Assembly: GCA_903884005.1 (NCBI GenBank)
Contig: CAISDA010000040.1
Location: 127,539-191,538 of the forward strand
Origin: an uncultured Ignavibacteriota bacterium
Lineage (GTDB): Bacteria; Bacteroidota; Ignavibacteria; UBA10030; UBA8401
DNA length: 64,000 nt
Direction: 5' to 3'
In this document: piece by piece, positions 17,707-27,368 of the stretch
Position numbering within the stretch: the first letter of the stretch is position 1
Layout: each line of letters starts with the position of its first letter
Notes under the pieces: model-generated
The model's database searches: none
Seen by the model: only the letters and a program-made list of their open reading frames with translations
What the model was told of the DNA's origin: nothing
Program-made: the position numbers and the translations under genes

Positions 17707-19971
17707 TTATACTGCCATCGCCTGGCCTTCGGCATAATATTCTTCTTTGCATTCCGGACACAGAAGATACTCTCCCTTGCGTTTGGAACTTTTCTGAATC
17801 AGATACGGATTCGCGCACTGTTTGCACGGCTGAATCACCGGCTTGTCCCACGAAATGAAATCGCATGTCGCAGCGTCTTCGACATTGTTCGAACAGCGGT
17901 AATAAAACCGCTTGCGTTTTGTCTTCCGTTCGATGATGTCGCCTTCCTTGCATTTCGGACACTTGATGCCGGTGGTGATGGGCTGCGTATTCTTGCATGT
18001 GGGATAATTGGAACATCCCAGAAACTGCCCGAACGGTCCGCCTTTGACCGTCATATCGGCGCCGCAGAGTTTGCATTTGATGCCGGCCATATGCTGGAAT
18101 TTCTCGGTCTCGTCTTGGAGCGGCTTTCTGTTTTTACACCCGGGATACCCTGAGCATGCCTTAAACTGTCCGTAGCGTCCCCACTTGATGATCATGGGCT
18201 TGCCGCAAAGATCGCAGGGCTCGCCGGCGTCCAACTGCAGCGATTTTTTGATCTTCGTGGCTTCGCCATCGATGGCGGTGAGGGCGGCGATGAACGGTTT
18301 ATAAAAATCGTCCATCACCTGCACGTAGTCATTCTTTCCGTTCGCAATGGTCTCCAGTTCATCCTCCATCAGAGCCGTAAACTTGTAGTTCACGATCTTG
18401 GGAAAACTTTCCACGAGAATTTTACTGATCACCATGCCTAAGGGAGTCGCAGAAAGTTTCCGTTCCTGCTGTTCGACGTATTTTCTGTCCAGGATCGTGG
18501 CCACGATCTGCGCGTACGTGCTCGGGCGTCCGATGCCGAGCGATTCCAATTCTTTGACAAGGCTCGCTTCGGTATATCGGGGCTGTGGTTTTGTGAAATG
18601 CTGCCTCGGCAGCATGTTCGTGACCTGTATTGCTTGTCCGGCAGCAAGCGATTTCGGCACCTTGGACGTCGGGTCTTCATCGTCCAGTGCTCCCTTTTCC
18701 TCGGCGACATCGTCGTACACCTGCAGGAAGCCGCGGAAAATCGGCAGGGACCCGGCGGCTCTGAATGTATAGTCTCCGCCGACAATATCGACAGTGACCT
18801 GTTCGAACGTCGCGGGACTCATTTGGCAGGCCACAAACCTGTTCCAGACGAGTTCGTAGAGCGCGTAGAGCTCCTTGTCCAAATATTTTTTAACGAACTT
18901 GGGCGTGTATTGGATCGACGTCGGACGGATCGCCTCATGGGCATCCTGCGACGATTTACCCTTCTTAAACAACCGCGGTTCCTTCGGAAGATATTCAACT
19001 CCGTAGGAGGTCGCAATGTAGTCGCGAACGCCGGCGACAGCATCGTCGCTCAGCCGGGTGGAATCGGTACGCATATACGTGATCAACCCGACGGTGCCTT
19101 CCTCGCCGAGGTCAATGCCTTCATACAGTTTCTGGGCGAGGATCATCGTCCGCCGCGCCGAATATCGAAGTCGGCCTGCCGCCTCCTGCTGCAGTGTGCT
19201 CGTGATGAACGGAGGCAGCGGATTCCGCTTGACCTGCCGCTTTTGCACATCGTTGATCGCGTATGTCTGCTTGAGAATGTCGTTGACATATCCTTCGGCG
19301 GTTGTTCCGTCGGACACCTCCGGATCGTCGCCGGCAACCTTCACCAGTTTTGCGAAGAACGGGTCTGATTTTTCGGTCTGGAATTCTCCCGTGATCGACC
19401 AATATTCGACCGGATTGAATTTTTTGATCGCAGCCTCGCGTTCGCAGATCAAGCGCAGCGCAACGCTCTGCACTCGCCCTGCGGAGAGGCCGTAATAGAC
19501 AGTTTTCCAGAGGAATGGAGAGATCTTGTATCCGACGATGCGGTCCATCGCCCGCCTCGCGCGCTGCGATTCGACAAGATTCGTATCCACTTTTTTGGGC
19601 TGGGACATTCCCTCCTTTACACCGGCAGGAGTGATTTCGTGAAAGAGGACCCGAAAGATATTGCTGTTTTTGGGTTTGATCTCCTCGGCAATGTCGAATG
19701 CGATCGCCTCCCCTTCACGGTCAGGATCGGTTGCGATATAGACCGATGAGGCATCGGCGGCGAGTGCTTTCAGCTTCTCGAGCACCGGTTCTTTTCCCGC
19801 TATTGTTTCGTACACCGAGGAGTAGCCGTTGTCCACGTCGACACCAAGTTTCGATTTCGGCAGGTTCTTCAAATGGCCTACCGATGCTTCAACAATATAG
19901 TCTTTGCCTAAATATTTATTGATCGTTTTTGCTTTGGAGGGTGACTCTACAATGATCAAAGATTTACTCAT
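17707..19971 (-). CDS. topA: DNA topoisomerase I
   Basis: Type IA topoisomerase relaxing negative supercoils. The 754-aa protein has the Toprim motif (LIIVESPSKAKTINKYLG; ATDPDREGEAIA), the active-site tyrosine in LITYMRTDSTR, and four C-terminal Cys4 zinc modules (starting CDLCG, CKLCG, CPKC and CKQC). The ATG at 19971 gives the normal N-terminus MSKSLIIVESPS. A TTG three codons earlier (19980) is better spaced from the AAGGAAGG ribosome site, so it may be used instead. It follows the DUF494 gene by 10-19 nt and precedes xer. Confidence 0.96.
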   Translation of the reverse strand: MSKSLIIVESPSKAKTINKYLGKDYIVEASVGHLKNLPKSKLGVDVDNGYSSVYETIAGKEPVLEKLKALAADASSVYIATDPDREGEAIAFDIAEEIKPKNSNIFRVLFHEITPAGVKEGMSQPKKVDTNLVESQRARRAMDRIVGYKISPFLWKTVYYGLSAGRVQSVALRLICEREAAIKKFNPVEYWSITGEFQTEKSDPFFAKLVKVAGDDPEVSDGTTAEGYVNDILKQTYAINDVQKRQVKRNPLPPFITSTLQQEAAGRLRYSARRTMILAQKLYEGIDLGEEGTVGLITYMRTDSTRLSDDAVAGVRDYIATSYGVEYLPKEPRLFKKGKSSQDAHEAIRPTSIQYTPKFVKKYLDKELYALYELVWNRFVACQMSPATFEQVTVDIVGGDYTFRAAGSLPIFRGFLQVYDDVAEEKGALDDEDPTSKVPKSLAAGQAIQVTNMLPRQHFTKPQPRYTEASLVKELESLGIGRPSTYAQIVATILDRKYVEQQERKLSATPLGMVISKILVESFPKIVNYKFTALMEDELETIANGKNDYVQVMDDFYKPFIAALTAIDGEATKIKKSLQLDAGEPCDLCGKPMIIKWGRYGQFKACSGYPGCKNRKPLQDETEKFQHMAGIKCKLCGADMTVKGGPFGQFLGCSNYPTCKNTQPITTGIKCPKCKEGDIIERKTKRKRFYYRCSNNVEDAATCDFISWDKPVIQPCKQCANPYLIQKSSKRKGEYLLCPECKEEYYAEGQAMAV

Positions 19972-19990
19972 GTGCTTCAACGTGCCTTCC

Positions 19991-20449
19991 TTAGTGGATC
20001 GTATCTTTGCCGTTCAACATAATGCGGCTGCCCGAATTCAGTGATTCATCAGAATCCGAAAGGGTCATCGCAATGAGCGATTTTATTTCTTCAACACCAG
20101 CCGTCACATACCCCGAGACCATCACGCGGTCGATCACGATTTCGATGTCCGCATCAGAAATGAGACCGATCTCGCGCAGCTGCATCAGATATCCCTGCGC
20201 TGCCGGAGTGATCGCGCTGCGCTCCGCCTCATGAAGTATCCTGAACGATTGTTCCGTCGAAGGGATTTCGTCGGTGATCAATTCATCGCCCATCGAGATC
20301 TTATCGTACACCCAATTGAATGCGGCGCTGATCTCGACGGCGGTATACCCTCGTGTGGACAGTACCGATAGATCAATTTCACCCATCGGCTTGTTCTTGC
20401 GAAGTTCGCCGATCAGGTACACCAAAATTTCAACTATTTTTTCCTGCAT
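19991..20449 (-). CDS. DUF494/Smg family protein
   Basis: A 152-aa DUF494 (Smg) protein, beginning MQEKIVEILVYLIGELRK and with the family's central helices (EISAAFNWVYDKI). Function is not established; smg is often found next to dprA or topA. Here it is first in the transcript with topA, xer, hpf and hprK, behind a good promoter. No signal peptide or membrane segment. Confidence 0.88.
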   Translation of the reverse strand: MQEKIVEILVYLIGELRKNKPMGEIDLSVLSTRGYTAVEISAAFNWVYDKISMGDELITDEIPSTEQSFRILHEAERSAITPAAQGYLMQLREIGLISDADIEIVIDRVMVSGYVTAGVEEIKSLIAMTLSDSDESLNSGSRIMLNGKDTIH

Positions 20450-20500
20450 CGCACAACGCCGTGTTGAAGTGAAGAATTCAGGAGCATACCGCCCTGAGAG

Positions 20501-20528
20501 AATGTATTAAAATTATAGCACTTGTCAA
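20501..20528 (-). promoter_or_regulatory. Sigma70-type promoter of the DUF494-topA-xer-hpf-hprK operon
   Basis: On the minus strand -35 TTGACA (20523-20528), a 16-bp spacer and -10 TACATT (20501-20506). It lies between the ybeY stop and the DUF494 start, about 50 bp before the start codon. Confidence 0.7.
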
Positions 20529-20533
20529 ACGAA

Positions 20534-20953
20534 TTATTTTTTCCGAAGCGCCGCTACATAGCGTTCCTGTCTGTCTGTCATTGTTTTTGCGTCGTTTTCC
20601 GTCATATCGTCGTATCCGCAGCAGTGCAGCACACCGTGCACAAGCAGCCGCGTCGCCTCGTTCAGCGGCGTAACGGAATATTCGGCCGCCTGTCGGCGCG
20701 CCTGCTGCAGATTAACATACACCTCACCTTCCAGCGGACGCTCCTCGAACGTGAAGGAAATAACGTCCGTCGTGCAGCCGTGGCCCAGGTGTTTTTTATT
20801 GATGCCTCGTATTGCTGTATCATCGGTAAAAACGACGGTAACTGTACCCGCGTTCCGTTTCTCTTTCGAACAGACATACTCAACGCAGCGTTCGGCCTCG
20901 GCCCGCGAGATGCGAACGGCGCGGCACGGAAAATGTACGCCGACGGCGATCAT
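20534..20953 (-). CDS. ybeY: rRNA maturation endoribonuclease YbeY
   Basis: A metal-dependent RNase in 16S rRNA 3'-end maturation and ribosome quality control. The 139-aa protein has TTDVISFTFEE and the metal motif LVHGVLHCCGYDD. The third ligand, His in the E. coli HxxxHxxxxxH motif, is Asp here. The start overlaps the stop of the upstream orphan gene (ATGA), so they are coupled. Confidence 0.93.
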   Translation of the reverse strand: MIAVGVHFPCRAVRISRAEAERCVEYVCSKEKRNAGTVTVVFTDDTAIRGINKKHLGHGCTTDVISFTFEERPLEGEVYVNLQQARRQAAEYSVTPLNEATRLLVHGVLHCCGYDDMTENDAKTMTDRQERYVAALRKK

Positions 20954-21492
20954 CGGGTGTTCCGTTTCTTCGCAGCGGGAAGCGCTGCTTTCCTGTTCCC
21001 CGCAGGCTTCGCTGTTTTCGTCTTCGATGCGGACGTCCGCTGCAGCGCCGCCGCATTTCCATCGAGCACCGTTTCAGTCAACGAGAGCGCAATGCCCGAG
21101 AGCATGACTTCAGGCCCCATTTTTGTGAAATCACCCGAGAGGAGCGCACGGTCTACGTTCGCATAGAACGAACAGCCGCCCTCCCGCTCAACAATGATAC
21201 CGGACACGATGCCGTTGGTCTCGGCAATGAACGTGACCTCGCCGAGCATATCGCTCACGACGCATCCCGAACAAAAATGAAGCTGGAAGTGCGTGTTCGA
21301 AGTGTAGATCGACACAAGATTCCCCCTCCGGTTGCCGATCGGGATATCGGGATAAATTTCCACCACGACTCGGCGTTCCGGCGTCGCCCTGATGTCGAAT
21401 CGGTGATTGTTCGCCGTAAATTTGCCGGGAACACCAAGCACTGCAGCGATCTTTCTGATGACGCTCGGAGTAAAAACAGATTTCATTGTCAT
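20950..21492 (-). CDS. Hypothetical protein with basic C-terminal tail
   Basis: A 180-aa protein I do not recognise. The first 140 residues look like a mixed alpha/beta domain (VVVEIYPDIPIGNRRGNL; HFQLHFCSGCVVSDM); the last 30 are rich in Lys, Arg and Ala (SKTKTAKPAGNRKAA) and probably disordered or nucleic-acid binding. No signal peptide or membrane segment is seen. A second ATG at codon 3 is an alternative start. It is coupled by ATGA to ybeY, so a role in RNA or ribosome biology is possible but only inferred. Confidence 0.75.
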   Translation of the reverse strand: MTMKSVFTPSVIRKIAAVLGVPGKFTANNHRFDIRATPERRVVVEIYPDIPIGNRRGNLVSIYTSNTHFQLHFCSGCVVSDMLGEVTFIAETNGIVSGIIVEREGGCSFYANVDRALLSGDFTKMGPEVMLSGIALSLTETVLDGNAAALQRTSASKTKTAKPAGNRKAALPAAKKRNTR

Positions 21493-21566
21493 CTCATCTA
21501 TGGTCTAAAAATGAACGCCGCTCGCTGAAAGACTCGCGCGATGGGCCGTGAAACGCGCATGAGTCG

Positions 21567-22463
21567 TCACCACTCAAGTTCCGCGCCCTCTCTCGCGGCG
21601 TCGCACACAAACGTATCATGCCTGCGCGCGATGATTTCCGTACAATGCCGCACAATTTCATCCACCGCATCATCGGTGCGGCTCGGTTCGTGGTGGAACA
21701 GATAGAGGCGCTTGACGTTCGCCTGACGCGCAACGTGCAGCGTAAATTCGTAGTGGGAATGCCCCCACGTTTTTTTATCGGCGTATTCTTCCGGCGTGTA
21801 TGTCGCGTCGTGGATCAGCACGTCTGCATCGCGCGCAAAGTCGTAGATCCGCTGGTTCCCGTCTCCGTTCTGCAAGCGGAACCGGTCCAGCACACTCTGT
21901 TCAAAATTTGTCGCATTCTTCATCGTCGCCGCATCGAAGGATTCGTTGTCGCTGATGTAGACGAGAGATTTGCCTGCCGATTCGATGCGATACCCCACGG
22001 TGAAGCCGGGATGGTTCACGTACATCGTGCGGATGCGCGCCGAACCGATCATGAATTCCTCTTCCAGCACGGAATGAAAGGCGATGGTCGCGTGCAATTC
22101 GTGAAGCTGGACGGGAAAATAGATGTTCGTCATCTGGTCGGCAATGATCCGCTCGAGCGGTATATCTGCTCGCTGCGGCCCGACGATCGTAATGGAATTT
22201 CCCCGTACAAAGGCCGGTTTGAAAAATGGAAAGCCCTGTATGTGATCCCAGTGCGGGTGCGTGATCAGAATCGATGCAGACAGCGGCGTGCCGGGGACGG
22301 TGAGATGATCGCCCAATCCGCGTATGCCGGTTCCCGCATCGAGTATGAAAAGCGTATCGTCGTCCGTATGGACTTCGATGCACGGCGTATTGCCTCCATA
22401 CCGGACGTATGCCGGGCCGGACGTTGGAATAGAACCGCGCACTCCCCAAAATTTAATATTCAT
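21567..22463 (-). CDS. MBL-fold metallohydrolase
   Basis: A 298-aa metallo-beta-lactamase-fold hydrolase. The metal motif is ITHPHWDHIQG, with later ligands in MYVNHPG, YISDNE and RLYLFHHEPSR. The N-terminus MNIKFWGVRGSIPTSG and the overall layout match the RNase Z/PhnP-like group, which includes phosphodiesterases. The substrate is unknown. It starts 12 nt after the carbonic anhydrase-like gene ends. Confidence 0.88.
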   Translation of the reverse strand: MNIKFWGVRGSIPTSGPAYVRYGGNTPCIEVHTDDDTLFILDAGTGIRGLGDHLTVPGTPLSASILITHPHWDHIQGFPFFKPAFVRGNSITIVGPQRADIPLERIIADQMTNIYFPVQLHELHATIAFHSVLEEEFMIGSARIRTMYVNHPGFTVGYRIESAGKSLVYISDNESFDAATMKNATNFEQSVLDRFRLQNGDGNQRIYDFARDADVLIHDATYTPEEYADKKTWGHSHYEFTLHVARQANVKRLYLFHHEPSRTDDAVDEIVRHCTEIIARRHDTFVCDAAREGAELEW

Positions 22464-22475
22464 CGGATGGGCCTC

Positions 22476-23063
22476 TTACGATTGTCCGCGAAATGCCGCT
22501 ACATACTCTACGTAATTTTGTGCCGATTGAATCAGCATCGCCTTCTCCTCATCCGTCAATTTTCTCACCACCTTTGCCGGTATGCCTGCGGCCAGTGTGC
22601 CTTCGGGAATCACCGCGCCGCCGAGGACCACGGCCCCCGCGGCGACCAGGGCGAACGGCCCCACCTTCGCATCGTCGAGGACCACGGCGCCCATTCCGAT
22701 CAGACAATAATCATAGATCGTCGCTGCATGAATGACGGCGCCGTGTCCCACGGTGACATTCGCGCCGATGATGCAGGGATATTTTTTGTGCGTCACATGG
22801 ATGACCGCATTATCCTGTATGTTCGTCCGTTCGCCGATGCGGATGTAATTGACATCCCCGCGCACGACGGTGTTGAACCATATGGAACAGTCCTTTTCCA
22901 TTTTCACATCGCCGATGATGCGCGCACCGTCGGCCAGGAATACCGATGGATCGAGTTCGGGATGGATCCCTTTGAACGGCATGACGGTATACTGCACCGG
23001 AGGAAGAGTGGTCTCGCCCGGTGCCGGTTGTGCCAGTGCCGCTGATTGCAGGTTAGATGTCAT
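22476..23063 (-). CDS. Gamma-carbonic anhydrase-family hexapeptide-repeat protein
   Basis: A 195-aa left-handed beta-helix protein of the gamma-CA/YrdA/PaaY type. Hexapeptide repeats run from about residue 45 to 165. The metal histidines are present (VIHVTHKKY and VGHGAVIHA). It lacks the acidic loop of the methanogen Cam enzyme, as do most bacterial homologues, so carbonic anhydrase activity is uncertain. A 27-residue N-terminal extension precedes the fold. It lies in a row with the MBL hydrolase and DUF3108 genes. Confidence 0.88.
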   Translation of the reverse strand: MTSNLQSAALAQPAPGETTLPPVQYTVMPFKGIHPELDPSVFLADGARIIGDVKMEKDCSIWFNTVVRGDVNYIRIGERTNIQDNAVIHVTHKKYPCIIGANVTVGHGAVIHAATIYDYCLIGMGAVVLDDAKVGPFALVAAGAVVLGGAVIPEGTLAAGIPAKVVRKLTDEEKAMLIQSAQNYVEYVAAFRGQS

Positions 23064-23093
23064 GTTCTAAGTATAGTTGTTGTCTGCCGGAAA

Positions 23094-23957
23094 TCACGAT
23101 TTTGCGGCATGGGGAGGCGTCCACCCCGGACGGTTCCATTTGATCAATTCAATGTGGACGCTTCCGAGAATGACCTTCATCTTCGCCACGACCGGTATCG
23201 ATGCTTCGTCGTTGCTGAAGTATCCCTTGAACGCGCCGGTCATTCCGAAGAAGCCGACAAAATCGGCATGCCCGTCGAACTCGATCGTTTCGATCGGATA
23301 TTTGACCGCATCAATTTCCTTCGTCGTCGTCGTATTCATAAAGTTGAGAAACGTGTTGACCTCTTTCTCGTCGACGAATGAAGGCACGTTCACTTCCTTT
23401 TTCTGATGCACATTCGCACGCGCGTAGTAGAAGAGAGAAAGTCCATCCACCATCGGTCCCGCGATCGGCAGGGTGCCGGAATCGGTGATCTTGTTCGCCG
23501 GTGCGATCCCCTTTTCGTACGTCACAAATTTTTTCTGGTAATCAAATTTGTAACGCACAAACTTCATTTCATCAGGATTCTTCGTTTCGTACGCGGTGAA
23601 ATAATTCGAGTGCGCCGACTGCGACATGTCGGAGAAGAAGACAAAATGGAGACTGACGAACGGCACACCGCTGTACGAATCGATATATGTTTTGGCTTTG
23701 TAAAACGTTTTGCCGTCGCGGGCATACGAATCCTCAACCACAAATTTCACCGTGCCGAGGCTGAACATGGAGTAGCTGACTTCGTACATCAGTTCTTCGC
23801 CCTTCATGAACATGCCGCCCGGCGCCTGGAATTCGAATGTTGACGGAGTGAATTCACCCGCCTGGAAATGTGCGGCATCGGCCGACGGGAACAGCGCAAT
23901 GACTGCAACGCTGATGATAAGGCTGAATATCATACGTACGGTAAAGGAGTTTTTCAA
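23094..23957 (-). CDS. DUF3108 periplasmic protein
   Basis: A secreted 287-aa protein of the DUF3108 family; function unknown. A signal peptide is seen (KNSFTVRMIFSLIISVAVI, cleavage likely after ADA). The mature part opens with MKGEELMYEVSYSMFSLGTV, characteristic of DUF3108. I take the TTG at 23957 as start because the ATG at 23933 would leave a signal peptide with no positive charge; a GAAAGG ribosome site lies 12 nt before the TTG. A TTG at 23969 is also possible. Confidence 0.82.
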   Translation of the reverse strand: MKNSFTVRMIFSLIISVAVIALFPSADAAHFQAGEFTPSTFEFQAPGGMFMKGEELMYEVSYSMFSLGTVKFVVEDSYARDGKTFYKAKTYIDSYSGVPFVSLHFVFFSDMSQSAHSNYFTAYETKNPDEMKFVRYKFDYQKKFVTYEKGIAPANKITDSGTLPIAGPMVDGLSLFYYARANVHQKKEVNVPSFVDEKEVNTFLNFMNTTTTKEIDAVKYPIETIEFDGHADFVGFFGMTGAFKGYFSNDEASIPVVAKMKVILGSVHIELIKWNRPGWTPPHAAKS

Positions 23958-24036
23958 TGTCGGGCACAACCTTTCATGTGTTGAGCAGCAGCGCCGTCGT
24001 CCGACGCACCCATGTGCACGGACGGCGGCGGGAATA

Positions 24037-25659
24037 TTATTTTTTCAAGTGCGCGAGATGTTCCGCTTCGGGGAACAGCGTCAGCGCCTTCTTCAATTGA
24101 TTGTCCACCGTCAGGATCACCGGATACCATCCGTCATTGCCCCAGAAATTGCGGGCGATGTGAGCCTTCAAGCGGGCATTGATGTACTCTTTGTCGCGGT
24201 CGTATTGACCCTGCTTGAATTCGACATTCTTCGATTTGACGAAGGCGAGGAATTCGGGAATCACATCGTTCACTTCGAACGATGTGTTGAATTGTTCGAA
24301 ATTATTCTTATAGCGTTCCTTGATGGCCGGCCCCTGCGTGGATAAATATTTCGTCACGAATTCGTAGAAGAGATTCCGGCGGCTGATGACGCGCGAGAAC
24401 TGCGTGCCCGTATCCGATTTTACGATATAGTCGGGAGTGATGCCCCCGCCGCCGTAGATCGTCCTGCCGGCACCTGTCTTAAATTTAGGACGCGTCGAAT
24501 CGGCGCTTTCTTCCTTATGCGCGAGATTCTCGCCTTCGACCTCGTCGCGTTCAAACGCTTCACGCTGATATTTTTCCTTGCCGTCGGAGTACGAACGCTG
24601 TATCAACCTGCCACTGGGCGTGTAGTATCGCGCTATCGTCAACCGAAACGCGGACTTGTCCGGCAATTCGAATTGCCGCTGGACCAGGCCTTTGCCGAAA
24701 CTGGTTTCACCGACGATCAATCCCCTGTCCCAGTCCTGCAGCGCACCGGCGACGATCTCGCTTGCCGACGCCGACCCGTTCGAGATCAGTATAATGAGGG
24801 GTGTTTTTTCAAACTCGCTTCCCGTCGTCGAAAAATATTCCTCGTTGAATTCCGTGCGGCGTCCCTTCGTATACACGATCTTCCGCGGCGCGCCATTCGG
24901 ATCGGACGCGAGGAAGATGTCCGCCATTTTCACCGCCTGGTCGAGATAACCGCCCGGATTGAAGCGCAGGTCAAGCACCAGTCGCTTCATGCCGTGCTCT
25001 TTTAATTTTTTCAACGCTTCGAGCATCTCGGTGTTCGTTGTTTCAGAAAACCGCGTCACGTTGATATAGCCCGTCTCGTCATTGAGCATTGTCGACACAT
25101 CGATGCTGTAGAGCGGGATCACATCGCGTACAATTTCAAACTCCAGCAGTTCCCTCACGCCGGCTCGAAGGATCGTGACGGAGACCTTCGTTCCTTTGGG
25201 GCCTTTGAGCGATTTCATGACCGAGTCCGTTGTGATGCCGATCGCCTTCCAGCCGTCGATCTTCACGATCTTATCGTTGGACAGAATGCCCAGCTGGGCG
25301 CTCGGCCCGCCTCCCACCGGCTGCACGACCGTGATCGTATCGTTCACGATCGCAAACTCAACGCCGATTCCTTCAAATTTGCCGCGGAAATCTTCGGTGA
25401 CCTTCTTGAGCGCCTGCGGGGGAATATACACAGAATGAGGGTCGAGATTGTTCAACAGACCGTTTACGGCGGCTTCCGTTAGTTTTGCCGCATCCACATC
25501 GTCCACGTAGAACTTTTCGGTAAGGCTGAGCACATCCTTGAATTTATTGAGCTGCTCATATACGCTATCGCCGGAAATGACCTGATTGTATTGGGTTCCG
25601 ATTGCGAATGCAAGCACAAGGGCCAGCATGAGCATCGGAATTGAAAATCGTTTTTTCAT
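24037..25659 (-). CDS. S41 family C-terminal processing protease (Ctp/Tsp-like)
   Basis: A membrane-anchored or periplasmic serine protease that cuts proteins near their C-termini. The 540-aa product has an N-terminal hydrophobic segment (residues 5-22), a PDZ domain (about 75-160), and the S41 core with catalytic Ser in SNGSASASE and Lys in TSFGKGLVQ. A C-terminal region of about 150 residues is extra. The ATG at 25659 has a good TAGGAGT site, better than the open frame further upstream. It follows lysS by 149 nt and probably has its own promoter. Confidence 0.93.
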   Translation of the reverse strand: MKKRFSIPMLMLALVLAFAIGTQYNQVISGDSVYEQLNKFKDVLSLTEKFYVDDVDAAKLTEAAVNGLLNNLDPHSVYIPPQALKKVTEDFRGKFEGIGVEFAIVNDTITVVQPVGGGPSAQLGILSNDKIVKIDGWKAIGITTDSVMKSLKGPKGTKVSVTILRAGVRELLEFEIVRDVIPLYSIDVSTMLNDETGYINVTRFSETTNTEMLEALKKLKEHGMKRLVLDLRFNPGGYLDQAVKMADIFLASDPNGAPRKIVYTKGRRTEFNEEYFSTTGSEFEKTPLIILISNGSASASEIVAGALQDWDRGLIVGETSFGKGLVQRQFELPDKSAFRLTIARYYTPSGRLIQRSYSDGKEKYQREAFERDEVEGENLAHKEESADSTRPKFKTGAGRTIYGGGGITPDYIVKSDTGTQFSRVISRRNLFYEFVTKYLSTQGPAIKERYKNNFEQFNTSFEVNDVIPEFLAFVKSKNVEFKQGQYDRDKEYINARLKAHIARNFWGNDGWYPVILTVDNQLKKALTLFPEAEHLAHLKK

Positions 25660-25808
25660 GAGAATACTCCTAAGATCGCTTCTCATTGCATGAATAGATT
25701 AAGTGATATGACACAATACGCTGCATCACGCGCCGCCAGGCAGCACGGATCAGTAGTTCAAAATAAATAAATCCGAAGACCGAAGCAACAGGACTTATTT
25801 TTTCACCG

Positions 25809-27326
25809 CTACCGCTCGGGCTTCATTTGCGGAAAGAATATGACGTCCCGTATGGACTCAGATTCCGTCAACAGCATGACCAGTCTGTCGATGCCGATGC
25901 CGAGGCCCGCCGTCGGCGGCATGCCGTACTCGAGCGACCGCAGGAAATCTTCATCCATCGTCTGCGCTTCATCGTCCCCGCGTTCCCGGAGGCGCACTTG
26001 TTCCTCGAACCTCATGCGCTGATCCACCGGATCGTTCAATTCGGAGAAGGCGTTACAGATCTCCTGGCCGTTCACGAACCCTTCAAAGCGTTCCACCAGC
26101 CCCTCTTCCGAACGGTGCTTCTTGGCCAGCGGCGAGAGTTCCACCGGATAGTCCATGATGAATGTAGGCTGTATCAAATGAGGCTGCACGGAAGCGCTGA
26201 AGATCTCATCCACGATCTTCCCTGCGCCGATCTTCGGGTCGAGCGTCAGGTGCAGGTCGTGCGCAGCCGCGCGGAGCGCCGATTCGTCATACGAGCGCAT
26301 ATTCTTGCCGGTATACTGCTCGATGGCGCCGAACATGGTGAGCCGCTTCCAGGGAGCGGTGAAATTAATTTCGTTGCCGCCCAGCGTCACCGTTTTCGTT
26401 CCGTTGAGCGCGACGGCGGCCTGTTCGATCATCTGCTCGGTCATTTCCATCATCCAGAGATAATCTTTGTACGCAACATACACTTCCATCGAAGTGAATT
26501 CCGGATTATGCGTTCGGTCCATGCCCTCGTTTCGGAAATTTTTTGAAATTTCATACACCGCGTCGAATCCGCCCACGATGAGCCGCTTGAGATATAATTC
26601 ATCGGCGATGCGCAGATAGAGTTGCATGTCGAGCGTATTGTGGTGCGTCACGAACGGACGCGCGCTTGCGCCGCCGTAGATCGGCTGCAGCACGGGAGTT
26701 TCAACTTCGAGAAAATTCCGATCATCCAGGAATGCGCGTATGCTGCGTACGAGCAGCGAACGTTTGACGAATGTCGCACGGACACCGGGGTTCACCACGA
26801 GATCGACGTACCGCTGCCGGTATCGGGTCTCCTTATCGGCGAACGGATCGAATGTCACTTTATTGCCGTCGGCGTCCGTCTTTTCCTTCACGATCGGCAG
26901 GGGGCGCAGCGATTTGGAGAGCAGCACCACGTCCTGCGCATGAACCGAAACCTCGCCCATCTTCGTCCTGAAGACGTATCCCTTCACGCCGATGATGTCG
27001 CCGATATCCATCAGCTTGAATGCGTCGTAGACTGCGCCGATATCGTCCTTCCGGAGGTATGCCTGTATCCTGCCCTGCATGTCCTGGATGTGGCAAAACG
27101 ACGCCTTCCCCATTTTCCTGATCGACATGATGCGTCCGGCAACGGCTACGATGCGCTGCGGAGCATCGTCGACGAATGACGACACGATCTCATCAGACGA
27201 CGCATCGCGCGGAAAATCGTACGGATACGGATCGATGCCCAGCGCGCGCAGCGCGCCTAATTCTTCGCGCCGGCGCGCCATGAGGGAATTCAGCTCTTCG
27301 TGATATTCGTTCGGTTGTTGTTCCAT
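25809..27326 (-). CDS. lysS: Lysyl-tRNA synthetase, class II
   Basis: Charges tRNA-Lys. The 505-aa protein has an N-terminal OB anticodon-binding domain (about 60-150), class II motif 2 ([20 protein letters not shown]) and motif 3 ([16 protein letters not shown]). It is the standard bacterial form. It follows the PBP4 gene by 42 nt. Confidence 0.97.
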   Translation of the reverse strand: MEQQPNEYHEELNSLMARRREELGALRALGIDPYPYDFPRDASSDEIVSSFVDDAPQRIVAVAGRIMSIRKMGKASFCHIQDMQGRIQAYLRKDDIGAVYDAFKLMDIGDIIGVKGYVFRTKMGEVSVHAQDVVLLSKSLRPLPIVKEKTDADGNKVTFDPFADKETRYRQRYVDLVVNPGVRATFVKRSLLVRSIRAFLDDRNFLEVETPVLQPIYGGASARPFVTHHNTLDMQLYLRIADELYLKRLIVGGFDAVYEISKNFRNEGMDRTHNPEFTSMEVYVAYKDYLWMMEMTEQMIEQAAVALNGTKTVTLGGNEINFTAPWKRLTMFGAIEQYTGKNMRSYDESALRAAAHDLHLTLDPKIGAGKIVDEIFSASVQPHLIQPTFIMDYPVELSPLAKKHRSEEGLVERFEGFVNGQEICNAFSELNDPVDQRMRFEEQVRLRERGDDEAQTMDEDFLRSLEYGMPPTAGLGIGIDRLVMLLTESESIRDVIFFPQMKPER

Positions 27327-27368
27327 AGGTCTGTTCAGTTGATCCTTCGATGGTTCGATTGTCGGTAA

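Noticed and set aside
21618-23045. Long plus-strand open frame of 475 codons
   Set aside because: It is antisense to the MBL hydrolase and gamma-CA genes, has no ribosome site and its composition (Arg/His/Val-rich) is that of a shadow frame in GC-rich DNA.
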